A DNA stretch of 64,000 nt from an uncultured Prevotellaceae bacterium (GTDB taxonomy: Bacteria > Bacteroidota > Bacteroidia > Bacteroidales > Muribaculaceae): assembly GCA_900318205.1 (NCBI GenBank), contig ONJS01000001.1, positions 62,001 through 126,000 on the forward strand, written 5' to 3'. The translations under genes and the position numbers were made by a program. The first letter of the stretch is position 1. Every line of letters starts with the position of its first letter. This document shows positions 17,186 through 26,528 of the stretch, piece after piece. Under the pieces are notes generated by a model. That model was given only the letters and a program-made list of their open reading frames with translations. It was not told the origin of the DNA and ran no database searches.

Positions 17186-18493
17186 ATGGCAAAAGAAATC
17201 GCTAAGCCCGCTACCGGCAAGTTAGGTATCATGGTAGTAGGATTGGGTGCCGTGAGCACCACGTTCATGACTGGTGTTATGATGGCCCGTAAGGGTCTTG
17301 CAAAGCCTGTTGGCAGCATGACACAGTATGACAAGATTCGCATTGGAAAAGGCGAGGACAAGAAGTATTTGCACTATAACGAAATCGTGTCGATGCCCAG
17401 CTTGGACGACCTCGTGTTCGCCGCTTGGGACGTCTTCCCCGCTAACGCTTATGAGAGCGCCATCAATGCTGAGGTATTGAAGGAGAAGGACATTGAGCCC
17501 GTTAAGGACGAGTTGTTGAAGATCAAGCCCATGAAGGCTGCCTTTGACAAGAACTATGCAAAGCGTCTGGACGGTGACAACGTGAAGCAGTGCAAGGATC
17601 GTTGGGACATGACCGAGCAGGTACGCGAGGACATCCGCAACTTCAAGAAGGAAACCGGTGTTGACCGCGTTGTTGTGCTTTGGGCAGCTTCGACCGAGAT
17701 TTATGTCGAGCCCGACATGAAGTATCATGGCACCATGGCAGCCCTGGAGCAGGCCATGAAGGACAATGTCGTTGACAAAGTCGCTCCCTCAATGTGCTAC
17801 GCTTATGCCGCTCTGGCAGAGGGTTGCCCCTTCATCATGGGTGCTCCCAACACCACTGTTGACATCCCCGCTATGTGGGAAATGGCAGAGAAGACCCAAA
17901 TGCCCATCGCCGGCAAGGACTTCAAGACTGGCCAGACCCTGGTGAAGAGCGGTTTCGCTCCCATCATCGGCACTCGTATGTTGGGTCTGAGTGGCTGGTT
18001 CTCAACCAACATCCTCGGCAACCGCGACGGCCTCGTGCTCGATGAGCCCGCCAACTTCCGCACCAAGGAGGTCAGCAAGCTTTCGACCCTCGAGTCTATC
18101 CTCGTTGCTGAAGATCAGCCCGACCTGTACAGCGAGTACTACCACAAGGTTCGCATCAACTACTATCCTCCCCGCAACGACAATAAGGAGGGTTGGGACA
18201 ATATCGATATTTTCGGCTGGATGGGCTATCCCATGCAGATCAAGATCAACTTCCTGTGCCGTGACTCCATCCTGGCAGCTCCCTTGTGCCTCGACCTGTG
18301 TCTGCTCATCGACCTGGCACGCCGTGCCGGTCGCTATGGCACTCAGCGCTTCCTGAGCTTCTTCCTCAAGAGCCCGATGCACGACTACACCAAGGATGAG
18401 GTCCCCGTTAACCACCTCTTCCAGCAGTATGTTATGCTGAAGAACGCCGTCCGCGAGATGGGTGGTTATCCCGCCGACGAGGAGATTGATTAA
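17186..18493 (+). CDS. ino1: myo-Inositol-1-phosphate synthase
   Basis: 435 residues. It converts glucose 6-phosphate to 1D-myo-inositol 3-phosphate with NAD. The Rossmann loop GIMVVGLGAVSTTFMTGVMM lies near residue 14, followed by the conserved SMTQYDKIRIG and, in the catalytic half, IAGKDFKTGQTLVKSGFAPI and GWFSTNILGNRDGLVL. Length fits the bacterial enzyme. Bacteroidetes use this product for inositol (sphingo)lipids. The known partner, a CDP-alcohol phosphatidyltransferase, is absent here, but a nucleotidyltransferase and HAD gene lie just upstream. The gene has its own terminator, so it is probably monocistronic. Confidence 0.95.
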   Translation: MAKEIAKPATGKLGIMVVGLGAVSTTFMTGVMMARKGLAKPVGSMTQYDKIRIGKGEDKKYLHYNEIVSMPSLDDLVFAAWDVFPANAYESAINAEVLKEKDIEPVKDELLKIKPMKAAFDKNYAKRLDGDNVKQCKDRWDMTEQVREDIRNFKKETGVDRVVVLWAASTEIYVEPDMKYHGTMAALEQAMKDNVVDKVAPSMCYAYAALAEGCPFIMGAPNTTVDIPAMWEMAEKTQMPIAGKDFKTGQTLVKSGFAPIIGTRMLGLSGWFSTNILGNRDGLVLDEPANFRTKEVSKLSTLESILVAEDQPDLYSEYYHKVRINYYPPRNDNKEGWDNIDIFGWMGYPMQIKINFLCRDSILAAPLCLDLCLLIDLARRAGRYGTQRFLSFFLKSPMHDYTKDEVPVNHLFQQYVMLKNAVREMGGYPADEEID

Positions 18494-18518
18494 TTCCGAT
18501 ATCTCAATCAACTAACCA

Positions 18519-18556
18519 TACAGGGTGACTGCAAAAATGCAGCCACCCTGTTATTT
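18519..18556 (+). terminator. Intrinsic terminator after inositol-phosphate synthase
   Basis: Stem ACAGGGTG with CACCCTGT enclosing an inner stem CTGCA/TGCAG, followed by TTATTTT. It starts 26 bp after the stop codon. Confidence 0.85.
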
Positions 18557-18609
18557 TAGGCACCAACAATCATTAAACATCGATATTAATAATTTTTATT
18601 GAAGTATCT

Positions 18610-18641
18610 TTTGTCATTTAAGCCGATTTGCACTAAATTTG
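18610..18641 (+). promoter_or_regulatory. Bacteroidetes promoter for wzc-ugd
   Basis: TTTG (18610-18613), 20-bp spacer, TAAATTTG (18634-18641): a full match to the Bacteroidetes consensus. Transcription should start near 18648, giving a leader of about 75 nt. Confidence 0.8.
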
Positions 18642-18724
18642 CAGCGATTTATGCGCAAGGGGCATCACAGTGTGACGCACCTGGCCGTTATTCATTGTAC
18701 AAGATAGAATAAATTTAGCTTATC

Positions 18725-21169
18725 ATGCAACAAATAGCTCAAGAAGATCTGGTCGCAAAAGCGGCCGCATTAGAGAAAAAGAAAAAACGTGCGCGCACTG
18801 GTGTAAAATGGGATCGCCTGTTCATGGCTTGCGCCTATAACTGGTATTGGTTCGTACTGTCAGTTCTGGTTTGCGGATGTATCGCTTACCTTTACGGCAA
18901 GACCATGCCACAGTTCTATGTCGCCCATTCTAAAATCCTTATCAGGTCTAAGGACAGTGCACAAGGAACACCATCCATGACATTCAGCGACTTGGGACTC
19001 AACACCGTGAATTACATTCCCAATGAGCCGTACAAACTCAAGTCATCACGCGTGATGGAAATTGTGGTGAACTCTCTTGGACTTAATGTTCAGTACTATG
19101 GCCACATGTTCTTGCGTGACGTAAACATTTACAAGAATACTCCTGTTACAGTTACTCCGCTAAAAGAAGTAACTAGCGGGTTCACTATCAATCTTATACC
19201 TAAGAGTGAAGAGGAATTTGAATTCCAAGTGAATGGCGGACAATGGAAGAAAGCCCATTTTGGCAGCAAGGTGAATACCGACTATGGTCCTGTTGCATTT
19301 GCCAAAACGGAACATTTCAACGATTATCCCAATGACTTCAACCTCATCATCAACATCAGCAATCCCAACTCTACCGCAAGATCACTTTCAGGATCTCTCG
19401 TAGTTGAGAATGCCGATCAACACAGTGATGTCCTTAACCTTGCCATTCGTGGTGAGAATCCCCAGTTGTGTGCCGATATCTTGAATGCCCTGGTCATTGC
19501 TTACAACCAGGAGGGTATCAACGACATGAACCAGGTAGCCCGCAGCACCGAGGCTTTCATTGTTGAGCGTGTTGCCGAGCTGTCTAAGGACTTAGGAGAT
19601 GTGGATAATGAAGTGGCAATTCTGACTGCCAACTCAGCAAACTCCATTATGCTGGGTAACTCAGCAAATGCCATGCGCCAAATTGATGAGACCGAGAACA
19701 ACAACCTCGAGATTAATCTGGCCGCTCAAATCCGCAATTTCATTTCAAGCATGGGTCCTGGCGAACTCATCCCCGTAAATACCGGCATGAGCAACTCTGG
19801 TATAATTGATCAGATCTCAAAGTACAATGAGGCCATGCAGGACTACCAAAAGATTTCTGCGACTTCAAGCGCCGAGAACCCTGTCATGAAAGAGCTCAGC
19901 ACTTCACTCGCTACACAGAAGAAGACCATTCTCGCCAGTTTGGACGGCTACATTGCTACCCTGCGCACCAGACAGAGCCAGGCTCAAAGGCTCCAGAACC
20001 AGGCACAGAGCAACATGTTAGCCAACCCCGCACACGAGAAGGCTATCACCGAGGTTACTCGTCAGCAGAAGATCAAGGAGCAGCTCTACCTCTATCTTCT
20101 CAACAAGCGTGAGGAGAATGCGCTCCAGATGGCTATCACCGAGCCCAACGCCAAGGTTATGGAACCGGCTATTCCCAATGGAGCACCCGTTTCAGCACCT
20201 CTGACGCGTATCGTACTCACCGGTATGATCATCGGTCTGTTACTGCCTGCTATCGTACTTTACGGTGTATTCTGGTACTTCTCACTTGACAAGACCATTC
20301 ACACACGAAGGGAAATTGAGGAAGTTTGTGATATTCCCATCCTCGGAGAGCTACCGGCCAAGAAGTCCAATGTTACCGGCGAGATTGTGGTTAATGAGAC
20401 ATCCAATGACCGCATGAACGAGGCATTCCGAATAGTCAGAAACAACCTGGACTTCGTTACCAACCAGAACAAGCCGAATGGCGAAGCAACAGTCATCCAG
20501 TTCACCTCGACCATGTCTGGTGAAGGTAAGAGTTTCGTTGCTGTGAATTTGGCTCTGTCCTACACCTATGTCAATAAGAAGGTTATCGTAGTCGACCTTG
20601 ACTTGCGTAAAGGTAAGTTCTCTGAGTATGTTGGTGTACAGGACGGTAAGGGTGCATCTTCTTATCTCTCAGGAAAAGAGACTGACCTGAATAAGATTAT
20701 CCATCGTGGTCCGTTGCACGAGGGATTTGACATCATCAGTGTTGGTGCCATTCCTCCCAACCCCACCGCACTGCTCTTGAGCGAGCACATGGAGAATATG
20801 ATCGCACAGCTCAAAAAGGAGTATGACTTCGTCATCCTCGATACCGTGCCCTACAACCTGATTGCTGATGCTGCTGTTGTGAACCGACATGCCGACCTCA
20901 CCATCTATGTTGTACGTGATGGTCGAGTTGAGCAGCAGTACATGTATGAATTGGAGCGTTTGGCCGAGGAGAACAAGATCAAAAACCTCACCATCCTGGT
21001 TAACGACATCAAGGTGAGCAAGACCCGCTACAACTACTCTTACGCTTACGGTTACGGTAAGGGTTACGGTTACGGCTATGGTTACGGTTACGGCTATGGC
21101 TACGGCGGTGAAAGCGGAGGTTACTATGTTGATGATTCTCCCAAAGAGATCAATAAGAACAATGTCTAA
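18725..21169 (+). CDS. wzc: Wzc-type polysaccharide co-polymerase / tyrosine autokinase
   Basis: 814-residue inner-membrane protein that controls chain length and export of capsule or exopolysaccharide. Domains: a TM span near residues 38-58, a Wzz-type periplasmic domain with long coiled-coil helices (about 60-495), a second TM near 495-520 and a cytoplasmic BY-kinase. The kinase has Walker A STMSGEGKS (about 597), Walker A' VIVVDLDLR and Walker B DFVILDTVP. The tail is a Tyr cluster of alternating YG units (about 776-798), the site of autophosphorylation in this family. Followed after 15 bp by ugd. No Wza-type exporter or cognate phosphatase is in the window. Confidence 0.93.
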   Translation: MQQIAQEDLVAKAAALEKKKKRARTGVKWDRLFMACAYNWYWFVLSVLVCGCIAYLYGKTMPQFYVAHSKILIRSKDSAQGTPSMTFSDLGLNTVNYIPNEPYKLKSSRVMEIVVNSLGLNVQYYGHMFLRDVNIYKNTPVTVTPLKEVTSGFTINLIPKSEEEFEFQVNGGQWKKAHFGSKVNTDYGPVAFAKTEHFNDYPNDFNLIINISNPNSTARSLSGSLVVENADQHSDVLNLAIRGENPQLCADILNALVIAYNQEGINDMNQVARSTEAFIVERVAELSKDLGDVDNEVAILTANSANSIMLGNSANAMRQIDETENNNLEINLAAQIRNFISSMGPGELIPVNTGMSNSGIIDQISKYNEAMQDYQKISATSSAENPVMKELSTSLATQKKTILASLDGYIATLRTRQSQAQRLQNQAQSNMLANPAHEKAITEVTRQQKIKEQLYLYLLNKREENALQMAITEPNAKVMEPAIPNGAPVSAPLTRIVLTGMIIGLLLPAIVLYGVFWYFSLDKTIHTRREIEEVCDIPILGELPAKKSNVTGEIVVNETSNDRMNEAFRIVRNNLDFVTNQNKPNGEATVIQFTSTMSGEGKSFVAVNLALSYTYVNKKVIVVDLDLRKGKFSEYVGVQDGKGASSYLSGKETDLNKIIHRGPLHEGFDIISVGAIPPNPTALLLSEHMENMIAQLKKEYDFVILDTVPYNLIADAAVVNRHADLTIYVVRDGRVEQQYMYELERLAEENKIKNLTILVNDIKVSKTRYNYSYAYGYGKGYGYGYGYGYGYGYGGESGGYYVDDSPKEINKNNV

Positions 21170-21184
21170 TTCCGTTCCCCGGCA

Positions 21185-22507
21185 ATGAACATTGCAGTTG
21201 TAGGAACCGGATACGTCGGACTAGTCACGGGCACCTGTTTCAGCGAAATGGGTGTCCATGTGACATGTATTGACGTGGATGAGCGCAAGATTGAAGCGCT
21301 CAACCAGGGTAAGATACCCATCTATGAACCCGGTCTGGAGAGTTTAGTCCATAAGAACATGAAATCCGGCAGGCTGCGTTTCTCCACCAGCCTCAAGGAT
21401 GTGCTTAATCATGTGGATATCGTCTTCAGTGCTGTAGGTACCCCTCCTGACGAGGATGGAAGTGCCGACTTGAAGTATGTGCTCGACGTTGCTCGAACCA
21501 TCGGCAAGTACCTGAACCGTTACATCGTGGTAGTGACCAAGAGCACTGTCCCTGTGGGTACTGCGGGCAAGGTAAAAGCCGTGATTGAAGAGGAATTGAA
21601 AGCCCGTGGTGTAGATATCAACTTTGATGTTGCCAGCAATCCTGAGTTCCTCAAGGAAGGTAATGCCGTCAAAGACTTCATGAGCCCCGACCGTGTCGTT
21701 GTCGGCGTTGACAGCGAACGTGCCCGCAAGCTCATGGCTCGATTGTACAAGCCTTTCATGATCGTTAGTGACCGTCTTATCTTCACTGATATACCTTCGG
21801 CCGAGATGATCAAGTATGCCGCTAACTCGATGCTTGCTACTCGCATCAGCTTCATGAATGATATCGCCAACCTGTGCGAACTCGTGGGAGCTGATGTCAA
21901 TATGGTCCGTAAGGGAATCGGTAGCGATACGAGAATTGGCAAGAAGTTCCTCTATGCCGGTTGCGGCTATGGTGGTTCTTGCTTCCCTAAGGACGTGAAA
22001 GCGCTGATCAAGACCGCTGCTGACAATGGTTATAACCTGAGGGTGCTTCAGGCTGTAGAAGAAGTCAACAATGACCAGAAGCTGGTTTTGTACCAGAAGA
22101 TTGTGAAGTACTACGGCAATGATGAGAGTCAGTTGCGTGGTAAAACTGTCGCCATGTGGGGATTGGCTTTCAAGCCCGAGACTGATGATATGCGCGAAGC
22201 TCCCTCATTGATCCTTATCGACCTGCTGATTAAGGCTGGAGTTACGGTAAAGGTCTATGACCCTGTAGCTATGGACGAATGCCGTCGTCGTGTTGGAGAT
22301 AAGGTCATTTATTGCCAGAATATGTATGAAGCTGCTGAAGGCGCTGATGCCTTGATGCTTGTGACTGAATGGAAGGAATTCCGCATTCCCAACACCGACA
22401 CTTTGCTGGCCAAAATGCACGGAAGACTCATTCTCGACGGTCGAAACATCCTCGACGGAGAGGAATTGCGATTGGCAGGATTTGAGTATCACTGCATCGG
22501 TAAGTAG
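21185..22507 (+). CDS. ugd: UDP-glucose 6-dehydrogenase
   Basis: 440 residues. It oxidises UDP-glucose twice with NAD to UDP-glucuronate, a capsule precursor. Rossmann motif GTGYVGLVTGTCFSEMG at residues 7-23, conserved SNPEFLKEGNAV, Lys in MIKYAANSMLA, and the catalytic Cys in GYGGSCFPKDV near residue 262. Length is normal. It sits 15 bp after wzc; this pairing matters because BY-kinases are known to phosphorylate and activate UDP-glucose dehydrogenases in several bacteria (established elsewhere, inferred here). The transcript should end at the palindrome at 22526. Confidence 0.96.
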   Translation: MNIAVVGTGYVGLVTGTCFSEMGVHVTCIDVDERKIEALNQGKIPIYEPGLESLVHKNMKSGRLRFSTSLKDVLNHVDIVFSAVGTPPDEDGSADLKYVLDVARTIGKYLNRYIVVVTKSTVPVGTAGKVKAVIEEELKARGVDINFDVASNPEFLKEGNAVKDFMSPDRVVVGVDSERARKLMARLYKPFMIVSDRLIFTDIPSAEMIKYAANSMLATRISFMNDIANLCELVGADVNMVRKGIGSDTRIGKKFLYAGCGYGGSCFPKDVKALIKTAADNGYNLRVLQAVEEVNNDQKLVLYQKIVKYYGNDESQLRGKTVAMWGLAFKPETDDMREAPSLILIDLLIKAGVTVKVYDPVAMDECRRRVGDKVIYCQNMYEAAEGADALMLVTEWKEFRIPNTDTLLAKMHGRLILDGRNILDGEELRLAGFEYHCIGK

Positions 22508-22525
22508 CTGATTTATAGCGCATTA

Positions 22526-22571
22526 AATAATGAAGCGGTTGCATGAAATTTCATGCAACCGCTTCATTATT
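22526..22571. terminator. Perfect 46-nt palindrome, bidirectional terminator
   Basis: Two 23-nt arms with no unpaired bases between them (arm 1 22526-22548, arm 2 22549-22571), lying between convergent ugd and the endonuclease gene. An RNA hairpin would form from either strand; the flanks are moderately T-rich (AGTATTTTAG on plus, TTTAATG on minus). Confidence 0.8.
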
Positions 22572-22589
22572 AGTATTTTAGCAAATTGA

Positions 22590-24887
22590 TTACTTCACAA
22601 CTACCTTGCGTGAATCGTTATCACTGGCTACTACATAGATGCCAGTAGGCAGTTTCACCTTCACGTTGCCAACCACCACAGCACGGAGATCTCCGTCAAA
22701 GTTGTACACCTCAAGAGGCTCATTTGTGAAATTGACTACCAGGATGCCACCCTCGGCAGGATAGGCGTCCCAGCCAGTCATCATTTTGCTGGAGCCCGTG
22801 AGCAAGAGATTAATCAGAGCCGTTACATCCGAGATATTGACCTTATCGTCGCCGTTGACATTGGCAGCAACGACATCAACGCCCTCAGGTGAGCCGCTCA
22901 ACAGATAGTTGATCAAGACGGTCACATCGGCGATAGTGCACTTGCCATCCATATTCACGTCACCCTGAGTGGCAGTCTTGGGTGTCACGGTTCCATGGAC
23001 ATCTGCATGAGCGCTGAGCTGTGATGTCCTGGCAGTAAGCGTGCCATCAAATTCGCCCACGGTGCCGGTATCTGCCAGGCGCACATAGAAGACCTCACCC
23101 GTCGGATCCATTAAGATATAACGTCCCCATGTGGTACGATCCAAACTGATTTCAAAGTTACCCTGAACCATCAAGGTGATGTTTTCACTGTTCTCCACGC
23201 CGCTCACCGTACCACGCACCACGGTCGAAGGTTCACCCTGCACGGCTTCCATTGCGTCGATGGCGGTGATGTCAATCATAGGATTGATCACAACAGTGCC
23301 CGGATTGCTGGTGATGGCGATATCGTCGATGTTCAGGCGAGAGCCTGAGGTCTGAGCAATCTTGAAGCGCACATTGCCCGTCACATCCAGGTTGAAGATA
23401 TACTGCTGCCAGGTGGCATTAGGTTGGCAAGTGCCCACGGTGGTCCAGGTGCTGCCGCCATTGGTGCTGTATTGCAGCTGTACCGTTGCCGTCGCATCGC
23501 TGCCATATTTAGCGGCAAAGAAGGTTACCTTGCTGGCACCTTCGGTGACGTCCTCGGCCATCTCAATATAGGAATCAGCATTCTTGCCGAAGCGGCAGCT
23601 CAGCGAGCCGTTAGCGTTAGGATCGCCCGACCAGATGCCGACGTTATTGGTGTTCCAAGCAAAGGCGGCACCCTGGATGAAAGTCGTCGTGTAAGCACCG
23701 TATCCCGTGCAGCCTTCCCAGGTCTCGATGGTCTCGGTACCGCCACTGCCGCCACCTGTGTTATAGGTAGCCGTCAAGGTGACGTTGCTGGTGACCTCAG
23801 AGCTGGTGATGGTCAAGCGGCCGGTCGCATTGGCTGCTGTGCCGTTATAGGTCACGGTAATGGTCGTACCAGCGTTGACGGCAGCCGCCGTAAGGGTCGT
23901 CGGCGTCACGCTGAAGCCTGTTCCCGTAACAGATACGGTGACCGATTTGGTCAGATAGACACCCTTGACAGTGATTTCCTTGCTCACGCCATTGCCCGTG
24001 TTGGTGCCCACATTAATGGTAGAGCCGTTGGAGGGCGACGAAATGACTGGATCGGTAGAGGTGCTACCCGTCCAAGGAGTCCCTACCCTGTCACCCCAGA
24101 GGAACTCTGCCAGTTCGGGATGATCGATGAAGGGGTTGCGGTTGTGCTGAATGCCATAGACCGCCTCGTTGCGCTTCGACTCGAGTGTGCTCACAGGGTC
24201 GTTGCGGTGCCATTCCAGCAGCTGGCTGATGGCCCACGGAGTCAGGTGCTTGTAACTGCTGTTAGTGAACACGACACTACCTTCTCCCTGAGTCCAGGTA
24301 CCCACTTGGTGCATGTAGCGCACCACCATATAGAAATAAGTACGCGCGAAGTCACCCTTGTATTCATCGGCGACCTCAAACACCGTGCCTGTATAGCCGC
24401 TGTGGGAGCAACGTCCCAGCTTACCGGTACCCCTCGCCGAGCCGTTGGCACAGTCACCGAAGGGATAGTTACCGCGTTCGGCATTTACCCATCCGTCCAC
24501 AGGATAGATATGGAACAAGTCGGAGTACATCGTGTCGGTATCTTCCTTTCCTCCGCCCCACCAGCTATTGGGTACCGAGTGTTCGCGGTTATAGCAGTCG
24601 CCGATGCCGCTATAAGTACCACACTGGCCAGTCTGATAGGTGTACTGCGTGGTAGAATAACGGTCAATGATGATGTTGTTCTCGCAGTCAGTTGTCTGGA
24701 ACTTCGGCCACAAATTCCTGTAAAAGATCTCGTAATGGCCGTGGATTTTCTGGTGCAGTGAGAGCATCAGATCACGGTCGCTTTTGCCCAGGGCCGTGTT
24801 GTAGTAGCCACTAGGGATTGCCGCCGTTGCCTGCAGGCCTGTCAAGGCAATAAGCAGCAGCATGAGGTTAAGTAGATTCTTCTTCAT
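22590..24887 (-). CDS. Secreted endonuclease I with dockerin and sorting-like C-terminus
   Basis: 765 residues. A signal peptide (MKKNLLNLMLLLIALTGLQA) is followed by an endonuclease I/NucM domain (about 25-270) with the signature CYNREHSVPNSWWGGG, whose His is catalytic, so it should cut DNA or RNA outside the cell. Then come an Ig/choice-of-anchor-like domain (about 275-390), a jelly-roll MAM-like domain (about 390-530), another beta-region, a dockerin-like EF-hand pair (GDVNMDGKCTIADVTVLINY; NVNGDDKVNISDVTALINLL, about 640-700) and a C-terminal beta stretch resembling type 9 sorting domains (LEVYNFDG...LPTGIYVV). It is transcribed alone from a promoter at 24924. Confidence 0.9.
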   Translation of the reverse strand: MKKNLLNLMLLLIALTGLQATAAIPSGYYNTALGKSDRDLMLSLHQKIHGHYEIFYRNLWPKFQTTDCENNIIIDRYSTTQYTYQTGQCGTYSGIGDCYNREHSVPNSWWGGGKEDTDTMYSDLFHIYPVDGWVNAERGNYPFGDCANGSARGTGKLGRCSHSGYTGTVFEVADEYKGDFARTYFYMVVRYMHQVGTWTQGEGSVVFTNSSYKHLTPWAISQLLEWHRNDPVSTLESKRNEAVYGIQHNRNPFIDHPELAEFLWGDRVGTPWTGSTSTDPVISSPSNGSTINVGTNTGNGVSKEITVKGVYLTKSVTVSVTGTGFSVTPTTLTAAAVNAGTTITVTYNGTAANATGRLTITSSEVTSNVTLTATYNTGGGSGGTETIETWEGCTGYGAYTTTFIQGAAFAWNTNNVGIWSGDPNANGSLSCRFGKNADSYIEMAEDVTEGASKVTFFAAKYGSDATATVQLQYSTNGGSTWTTVGTCQPNATWQQYIFNLDVTGNVRFKIAQTSGSRLNIDDIAITSNPGTVVINPMIDITAIDAMEAVQGEPSTVVRGTVSGVENSENITLMVQGNFEISLDRTTWGRYILMDPTGEVFYVRLADTGTVGEFDGTLTARTSQLSAHADVHGTVTPKTATQGDVNMDGKCTIADVTVLINYLLSGSPEGVDVVAANVNGDDKVNISDVTALINLLLTGSSKMMTGWDAYPAEGGILVVNFTNEPLEVYNFDGDLRAVVVGNVKVKLPTGIYVVASDNDSRKVVVK

Positions 24888-24923
24888 AATTCTATAATTA
24901 ATTAATAGTATTGATTTTCAGCG

Positions 24924-24953
24924 CAAAGGTACTACTTTTTCAGACAACAGCAA
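24924..24953 (-). promoter_or_regulatory. Bacteroidetes promoter for the endonuclease gene
   Basis: Minus strand: TTG (24953-24951), 19-bp spacer, TACCTTTG (24931-24924). The -7 box lies 37 bp before the ATG at 24887. Confidence 0.7.
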
Positions 24954-24988
24954 GAATAATGTATAGAAGCAATGAATACAATTTTTTT

Positions 24989-25158
24989 ACGAGCTGGCGG
25001 GGCGTAATAACTTGACAGCACTGAGGGAACGGGAGGTGCGCGTTGACAACGCGCAATACGGGACGGGGATGGCGGAGATAACGGAGATAACGGAAATGAC
25101 GGAGGAGATAACGGAAATGACGGAGGAGACAGCGGCGGAGCCGCTGCCCACGGGACAA
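24989..25158. repeat. Composite intergenic repeat, copy A
   Basis: Modules in order: head ACGAGCTGGCGGGGCGTAAT with TTGACAGCAC; hairpin GCGCGTTG-A-CAACGCGC (25037-25053); 9-bp satellite of ACGGAGATA/ACGGAAATG units (25072-25128); tail hairpin AGCGGC-GGA-GCCGCT and GCCCACGGGACAA. The same order recurs at 26529-26714 and parts at 30,320 and 42,741. It fills the gap between the endonuclease promoter and the orphan ATPase gene. Confidence 0.8.
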
Positions 25159-25250
25159 TACTGGCTATCATCATATAGAGGTGGCTGGTTGTAGTTCCTT
25201 GTCGCTACGGAAAGGGACGGAGGTGTTATGGGAAAGGAGGGGCGGAAGTG

Positions 25251-26441
25251 TTAAATATTGTTAACGCTTGTGTCTTTATCGTTGATTGATTGGGTGTTAG
25301 GCGATGCATCATTGGGACTGGCGAAGCCATTGGGGGTGTACAAGCCAATGGCTTGCACTACCTCAACTGGCTGAGAAGGAGTGAGGAAGTAGTGATGGGT
25401 ATCGTTGCTTTTCTTGATGATATCAAGGCTGAGGGCCTGGGCGATGAGGGAGCGGGAACGGTCGATGCGGTTGAGCTGCTGACGGCGCTCGTTGAGCTTG
25501 ATGAGAAGATTGTCGGGAGAAATGGATTCTCCTGGCTTGATGACGGCCTCCATGATGTCGCGGAGGGTGGTCTGGTCAATATTGTGCTTACCTGCGGATG
25601 GCGACATCGCCTCGCCAGATGCCGCTTGAGGCATGTTGTCGCTGCCTATTGTGAAGTGGAAAGCTGTATCGGGGGCACTACAGCTGGTGCCCTTGATGAG
25701 CCTTACCTTGGACATGTCGTTCTGGGTAGTGACGGAAAAGATGTTGTTAGAGCACGGGAAGAGAATCCTGCCGAGGTCTCCTGTAGTTGACGCTCTCTTG
25801 TTGAGATTGTTATAGCCAATGAAAAGGAAGGCCGTCTCGGTGTGGTTGAGGGTGTCACGGACGATGCGGTTGAAACGGGACGCTACGTTGATGCCACATT
25901 GGGGCATGAAGTGGTCGATGTCGTCGACGACAACGAGAGAAGGGCGGAATTTCCTAATACACTCGCTAATCGTGTTGATGACATCATAGAAGTCATACCT
26001 AAAGACACCGAGAAGGTCCAAACAGATAAGGTTGAACTCTCCGTTGTCGGCCTGGAAGCGTTGAAGCATTTCATTGTAATGATGGGCGCAGGTGTGGGGG
26101 CCGTTGATGGTGTCAATCCAGAGCACGGACCTGGGTGTGGCTGCATTGGAGCCGCGAACAGGAACGGCGTCGTGGACGATGAGACCGGGAACAGCGGAGT
26201 ACTCACCAGAGAGGATGGCGGTGGCTATCATCTTGGCGTAGTGATGGGCGTGGCAAGTTTCCTTGCCAGTGATGTAGGTGCTCTGGTGCTGGCGGATGAT
26301 GGGCAGCCCATTGATGGAAACGAGGGGCTTGATGTCATAGTCGTTAAGTACTGACTCGGCAGTGAAGAGACAGTCTTTCCAGGGGTTGTCGGATGCGCAT
26401 TCGTCAACGCTGTTGTCGTGGATGTAGTGGTAAATTTTCAT
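25251..26441 (-). CDS. RecA/AAA-fold ATPase-like protein with degenerate Walker A
   Basis: 396 residues. The middle resembles the RepA/MobB-like ATPases of Bacteroides mobile elements: a strand-loop ITGKETCHAHHYAKMIATAI (about 57-76) sits where those proteins have a GK...KT P-loop, followed by VLWIDTIN, a Walker B-like PSLVVVDDIDHF (about 167) and the later TAFLFIGYNNLNKRASTTGD. The Lys-Thr of Walker A is replaced by His/Ala, so ATP hydrolysis is doubtful. The C-terminal 100 residues look like a winged-helix region followed by a low-complexity tail. No mobilisation, replication or integrase gene lies nearby; instead both sides carry the same composite repeat. The 3' end contains a REP-like palindrome in frame. 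Function unknown. Confidence 0.7.
   Translation of the reverse strand: MKIYHYIHDNSVDECASDNPWKDCLFTAESVLNDYDIKPLVSINGLPIIRQHQSTYITGKETCHAHHYAKMIATAILSGEYSAVPGLIVHDAVPVRGSNAATPRSVLWIDTINGPHTCAHHYNEMLQRFQADNGEFNLICLDLLGVFRYDFYDVINTISECIRKFRPSLVVVDDIDHFMPQCGINVASRFNRIVRDTLNHTETAFLFIGYNNLNKRASTTGDLGRILFPCSNNIFSVTTQNDMSKVRLIKGTSCSAPDTAFHFTIGSDNMPQAASGEAMSPSAGKHNIDQTTLRDIMEAVIKPGESISPDNLLIKLNERRQQLNRIDRSRSLIAQALSLDIIKKSNDTHHYFLTPSQPVEVVQAIGLYTPNGFASPNDASPNTQSINDKDTSVNNI
25337..25367. repeat. REP-like palindrome inside a coding region
   Basis: TGTA-CAAGCC-AAT-GGCTTG-CACTACCTCAAC. The same element, with loop TGA, is intergenic at 42816-42846 (CAAGCC-TGA-GGCTTG and CACTAC-TACAAC). Here it encodes part of the C-terminal tail of the orphan ATPase-like protein. 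Confidence 0.65.
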
Positions 26442-26528
26442 GGTGATATACTATTTAGATAATGATAAAAGATGGACAAAGATAAGGGATGGGGAGGCGG
26501 TTGTCCATGTCAAAAAGCAGAAGATCTT

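Noticed and set aside
23424..24761. Long open frame on plus opposite the endonuclease gene
   Set aside because: It is antisense to a clear endonuclease I domain and shows no family motif; GC-rich codon structure explains it.
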